From positions 3,534,001 to 3,598,000 of the forward strand of contig NZ_AP023287.1 of assembly GCF_014218295.1 (NCBI RefSeq): DNA of 64,000 nt, given 5' to 3'. Source of the stretch: Mycolicibacterium litorale (GTDB lineage Bacteria > Actinomycetota > Actinomycetes > Mycobacteriales > Mycobacteriaceae). A program made the position numbers and the translations under genes. Below the pieces are notes generated by a model. It saw only the letters and a list, made by a program, of their open reading frames with translations. It ran no database searches and was not told the origin of the DNA. Positions 61,473-64,000 of this stretch are shown here, in pieces. Position 1 is the first letter of the stretch; every line of letters begins with the position of its first letter.

Positions 61473-63461
61473 CTACCCGAGCAGTTCGGGCATCTCGACG
61501 TCGTGGCCGAGCACGTGGCGGGCCAGGAAGGCGAAGACCACCTGGTACCAGAGCTTGGCGTGCTGGGGGGCGAGCACCCAGTGGTTCTCGGACGGGAAGT
61601 AGAGGAAGCGGTGCGGTCCGTCCCCCGCGTCGTCGGCGGGCAACCGCGACTTGGTGAGCAACTCGTACCAGAGCCGCAGCCCTTCGCCGATCGGCACCCG
61701 GTAGTCCTTGTCGCCGTGGATGACCAGCATCGGCGTCGCGATGTGCTCGACGAAGCGGTGCGGTGAATTGCGTTCGGCCATGTCCGGTGTCATCTCGCGG
61801 GCCCACCAGTAGGCGCCGTCCGTGGTGCCGCCGAACTGGTCGAGTGCCCACAGGCTGGCGTGGGTGACGATGGCGTCGAAGCGGTCGGTGTGCCCGGCGA
61901 TCCAGTTCGCCATGTATCCGCCGAACGATCCGCCCATCACCGCGGTGCGTGCACCGTCGACGCGCGGATCGGCGATCGCCGCGTCGGTGGCCGCCATCAG
62001 ATCGGTGTAGGGCGCCTCCCCCCAGGCGCCCCAACCGCGCTGAATGAAGTCCTGGCCGTAGCCGGTGGACAGAGCCGGGTCGGGTAGCAGCACGGCGTAG
62101 CCCTGCGCCACCATCAGCCACGGGTTCCATCGCCAGTGCCAGGCGTTCCAACTGGCCAGCGGACCGCCGTGCACCCACAGCAGCAGCGGCGCCGGGTTCG
62201 TCTCGTCGGCGCCGTGAGGTACGACCAGCCACGACCGCACCGCGACACCGTCGGCGGCGGCCGCGTTCACCTCGCTCAGCGTTCCCGGCAGCGGTGGGGC
62301 GTCCACGGTCGGCAGGACGGTGATGGTGCCGTCCGGGTCGATACGTACCGGGTGCGGCGGCGCGCCGTAGTGGTTGCGCAGTGCGTAGATGATGCCGCCG
62401 GGCGCGGTGGTGACGTCGGTATAGGTGTAGTCGTCGTCGGTCAGCCGGGTGACCGCGCCGGTGCCCGGGTCGACGAGGAAGATCGGCCCACGGCCGTTGT
62501 CGTCGGCGGTCACCACCAGCGTCGATCCGTCGCGGCTCCAGGTGACCGACGTCGGCCACCGGTCCCAGTCCGCGGTCAATTCCCGCAGCGGCTCACCGAA
62601 CCGCATGTGGCACAACGTGATTCGTGGTGCCTGCAGTGGTGTGGAGATCGTCTCACGGGTGAACGCGACCGCGGTGCCGTCCGGGGAGATCGCCGGATAC
62701 TCCAGGTCGGCCCCCGGATCGTCGGCGATGGTGGTGCGCTCACCGGTGGCCACCTCCACGCGCACCAGCGTTCCGCGGATGGCCGCGCCGGGTGCCGGGT
62801 CGTGCCAGGACGTGACGAGGAACGTGCCGTCCTCACTGAGGTCGAGGTCGGCCTCCCGCAGCCCGTCGCCCGGGGCCGGGGTGAGGTCGCGGCCGTCGGC
62901 GGCGTCGAGCAGATGTGCGTGGTCGGGGCCGAGATCGCGATCCCAGTAGCGCACCGGGTAACCGCTGTGCAGGATGGCCGACACCTTGTTGTCCTTGCGC
63001 AGCGCCCGCAACCGCTTGTCGTCGTCGAGGTCGGTGGCCGACGCGAGCATCGAGGCGCCGACGACGGTGACGCCGGCGGCCCGGGCGCAGTGCACCGCCG
63101 CGACTCCGCCGGGAACGGCCAGCTCCTCGACCGCCTCACCCCCGGCGGCGGGCAACCGCCACAGCGCGGCGGGCGGGGATTGATCGTCCTTGGTCGGGCG
63201 CGAGGCGAGGAACAGCAGGTCCCCGCCCGGCGTGAAGGCAGGCGCCCGCTCTCCTTTCGCTCCGCGGGTGAGGCGACGGGCGGGGTCGCGGCCCGCGGGG
63301 TCGAGTTCCCAGATGGCGGTGACGAACTCCGTGGCCGTGTCGTCGAGCTCGCTGATCGTCGTCACCACCCGCGACCCGTCGGGCGACACCGCCAGCCCGG
63401 AGACCCGCGGCAGGGCGAGGAAGGCGTCGAGATCGTCGAAGGGCGAGGAGTCGGTGGCCAT
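61473..63461 (-). CDS. S9-family serine peptidase (acylaminoacyl-peptidase/dipeptidyl-peptidase-like)
   Basis: This 662-residue cytoplasmic peptidase has an N-terminal seven-bladed beta-propeller (VSGLAVSPDGSRVVTTIS and similar blades) and a C-terminal alpha/beta hydrolase. The triad is Ser512 (GGSFGGYM), Asp586 (HGDKDYRVP) and His627 (SENHWV). The oxyanion region is LLLWVHGGPLASWN. It resembles the S9C group acting on short peptides with blocked or free N-termini. ATG 63461 is divergent from the FAD monooxygenase gene; TAATGA lies close upstream and a leaderless start is possible. Confidence 0.92.
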   Translation of the reverse strand: MATDSSPFDDLDAFLALPRVSGLAVSPDGSRVVTTISELDDTATEFVTAIWELDPAGRDPARRLTRGAKGERAPAFTPGGDLLFLASRPTKDDQSPPAALWRLPAAGGEAVEELAVPGGVAAVHCARAAGVTVVGASMLASATDLDDDKRLRALRKDNKVSAILHSGYPVRYWDRDLGPDHAHLLDAADGRDLTPAPGDGLREADLDLSEDGTFLVTSWHDPAPGAAIRGTLVRVEVATGERTTIADDPGADLEYPAISPDGTAVAFTRETISTPLQAPRITLCHMRFGEPLRELTADWDRWPTSVTWSRDGSTLVVTADDNGRGPIFLVDPGTGAVTRLTDDDYTYTDVTTAPGGIIYALRNHYGAPPHPVRIDPDGTITVLPTVDAPPLPGTLSEVNAAAADGVAVRSWLVVPHGADETNPAPLLLWVHGGPLASWNAWHWRWNPWLMVAQGYAVLLPDPALSTGYGQDFIQRGWGAWGEAPYTDLMAATDAAIADPRVDGARTAVMGGSFGGYMANWIAGHTDRFDAIVTHASLWALDQFGGTTDGAYWWAREMTPDMAERNSPHRFVEHIATPMLVIHGDKDYRVPIGEGLRLWYELLTKSRLPADDAGDGPHRFLYFPSENHWVLAPQHAKLWYQVVFAFLARHVLGHDVEMPELLG

Positions 63462-63486
63462 GCCATGTCATTAGCACAATCCGCGT

Positions 63487-63492
63487 TAGGTT
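63487..63492 (+). promoter_or_regulatory. -10 box of leaderless FAD monooxygenase promoter (TAGGTT)
   Basis: TAGGTT ends 6 nt before ATG 63499 and no ribosome site is present, consistent with a leaderless mRNA. Confidence 0.4.
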
Positions 63493-63498
63493 CGACCG

Positions 63499-64000
63499 AT
63501 GGCGCAGCGGATCTTGATCGTCGGTGCGGGCATCGCCGGGCTCGCGACCGCGGTGGCGCTTCAGCGACACGGCCTCACGGTCGTGGTCGTCGAGGAGAAG
63601 TCGGACACCTCCGCCGGTGCGGGTATCAGCATCTGGCCGAACGCGCTCGCGGCTCTCGACGCGATCGGCCTCGGCGACGAGGTCCGCGACTCCGGCGGGC
63701 GGGTCACCGCGGGCGCACTGCGGTGGCGCGACGGCACGTGGTTGCGCCGGCCGTCCGCCGACCGGATGGTGCGCGCACTCGGCGAACCGCTGGTGGTGAC
63801 CCGCCGGGCGGACCTGACCAGGATCCTGGCCGACGCGTTGACGCCGGGGACCGTACACGTCGGCGTGGAGGCTCAGGAGATCGCTCGGACCGCCGGCGGG
63901 GTGAGGGTGCGGCTGTCGGACGGGTCGGCGCACGAGGCGGCCGCGGTGATCGGCGCCGACGGCGTCGGATCGATGGTGGCCCGCCACCTCAACGGTCCGC
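63499..64000 (+). CDS. FAD-dependent monooxygenase (class A), partial (runs off the right edge)
   Basis: The first 167 residues are seen. They show the FAD motif ILIVGAGIAGLATAVALQRH, AGAGISIWPNALAALDAIGL, the RADLTRILADAL helix and the start of the GADGVGSMVARHL (DG motif), typical of aromatic-ring hydroxylase-like flavoproteins such as 3-hydroxybenzoate or zeaxanthin-epoxidase-type enzymes. The C-terminus and so the substrate class are outside the window. It is divergent from the S9 peptidase gene. Confidence 0.88.
   Translation, partial: MAQRILIVGAGIAGLATAVALQRHGLTVVVVEEKSDTSAGAGISIWPNALAALDAIGLGDEVRDSGGRVTAGALRWRDGTWLRRPSADRMVRALGEPLVVTRRADLTRILADALTPGTVHVGVEAQEIARTAGGVRVRLSDGSAHEAAAVIGADGVGSMVARHLNGP

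Overview
This window is a stretch of a high-GC actinobacterial chromosome, almost certainly a non-tuberculous, probably rapidly growing Mycobacterium/Mycolicibacterium. The gene order follows the M. tuberculosis backbone from about Rv2399c to Rv2449c: cysT-subI, GH15 trehalase-like, lppR, lepA, CBS protein, rnz, the transglutaminase/alpha-E/ATP-grasp trio, rpsT, holA, comEC, comEA, degV, octT, gpgP, rsfS, nadD, VWA, MoxR, proA, rbsK, nadE, proB, obg, rpmA, rplU, rne, ndk, a DUF4233 gene, folC, valS and a saccharopine-dehydrogenase-like gene. Assignments to M. tuberculosis genes rest on recalled gene order and family motifs, not on a search. No PE/PPE gene, insertion sequence, prophage, CRISPR array or tRNA was seen.

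Layout. 1-2.2 kb: end of a sulfate ABC transporter operon and two coupled micro-membrane proteins. 2.3-9.1 kb: GH15 enzyme, ANTAR protein, LppR, LepA, a PemK/MazF-fold protein, an unlisted 48-residue zinc ribbon, a 26-bp tandem repeat and a GNAT. 9.3-13.4 kb: a lineage-specific metNIQ-flavin monooxygenase operon, probably for organosulfur scavenging. 13.4-22.5 kb: conserved backbone, with a perfect CRP-type site between the CBS gene and rnz. 22.5-25.1 kb: accessory genes, including a frameshifted reductase gene and an ArsR-SRPBCC-DinB operon. 25.2-28.5 kb: nadD-rsfS-gpgP-octT-degV, linking NAD synthesis, ribosome silencing and methylglucose lipopolysaccharide synthesis. 28.5-35 kb: a self-contained catabolic island (HutC/DasR-type regulator, APC permease, FGGY kinase, GlpA-like and GlpB-like flavoproteins) with two matching operators 84 bp apart. 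35-40.7 kb: VWA/MoxR, proA, rbsK, a crotonase and a small secreted protein. 40.8-42.4 kb: a CmtR-like metal sensor, a CDF-like transporter and an ICMT-like methyltransferase. 42.8-51.8 kb: nadE, a cysteine hydrolase, an SDR/TetR pair with a second perfect CRP-type site, a sirtuin, then proB-obg-rpmA-rplU. 52-64 kb: rne with a structured leader, ndk, DUF4233, folC, valS, a saccharopine-dehydrogenase-like gene, an S9 peptidase and the start of an FAD monooxygenase.

The genes are tightly packed. Coupled ATGA, GTGA and TGATG overlaps are common. Several genes look leaderless, with a TANNNT box 6-8 nt before the start codon. The best candidates for undescribed biology are the 28.5-35 kb permease/kinase/dehydrogenase island, the ATT start and repeat expansion in lepA, the structured rne leader, the micro-proteins, and the metal-sensor/ICMT operon.
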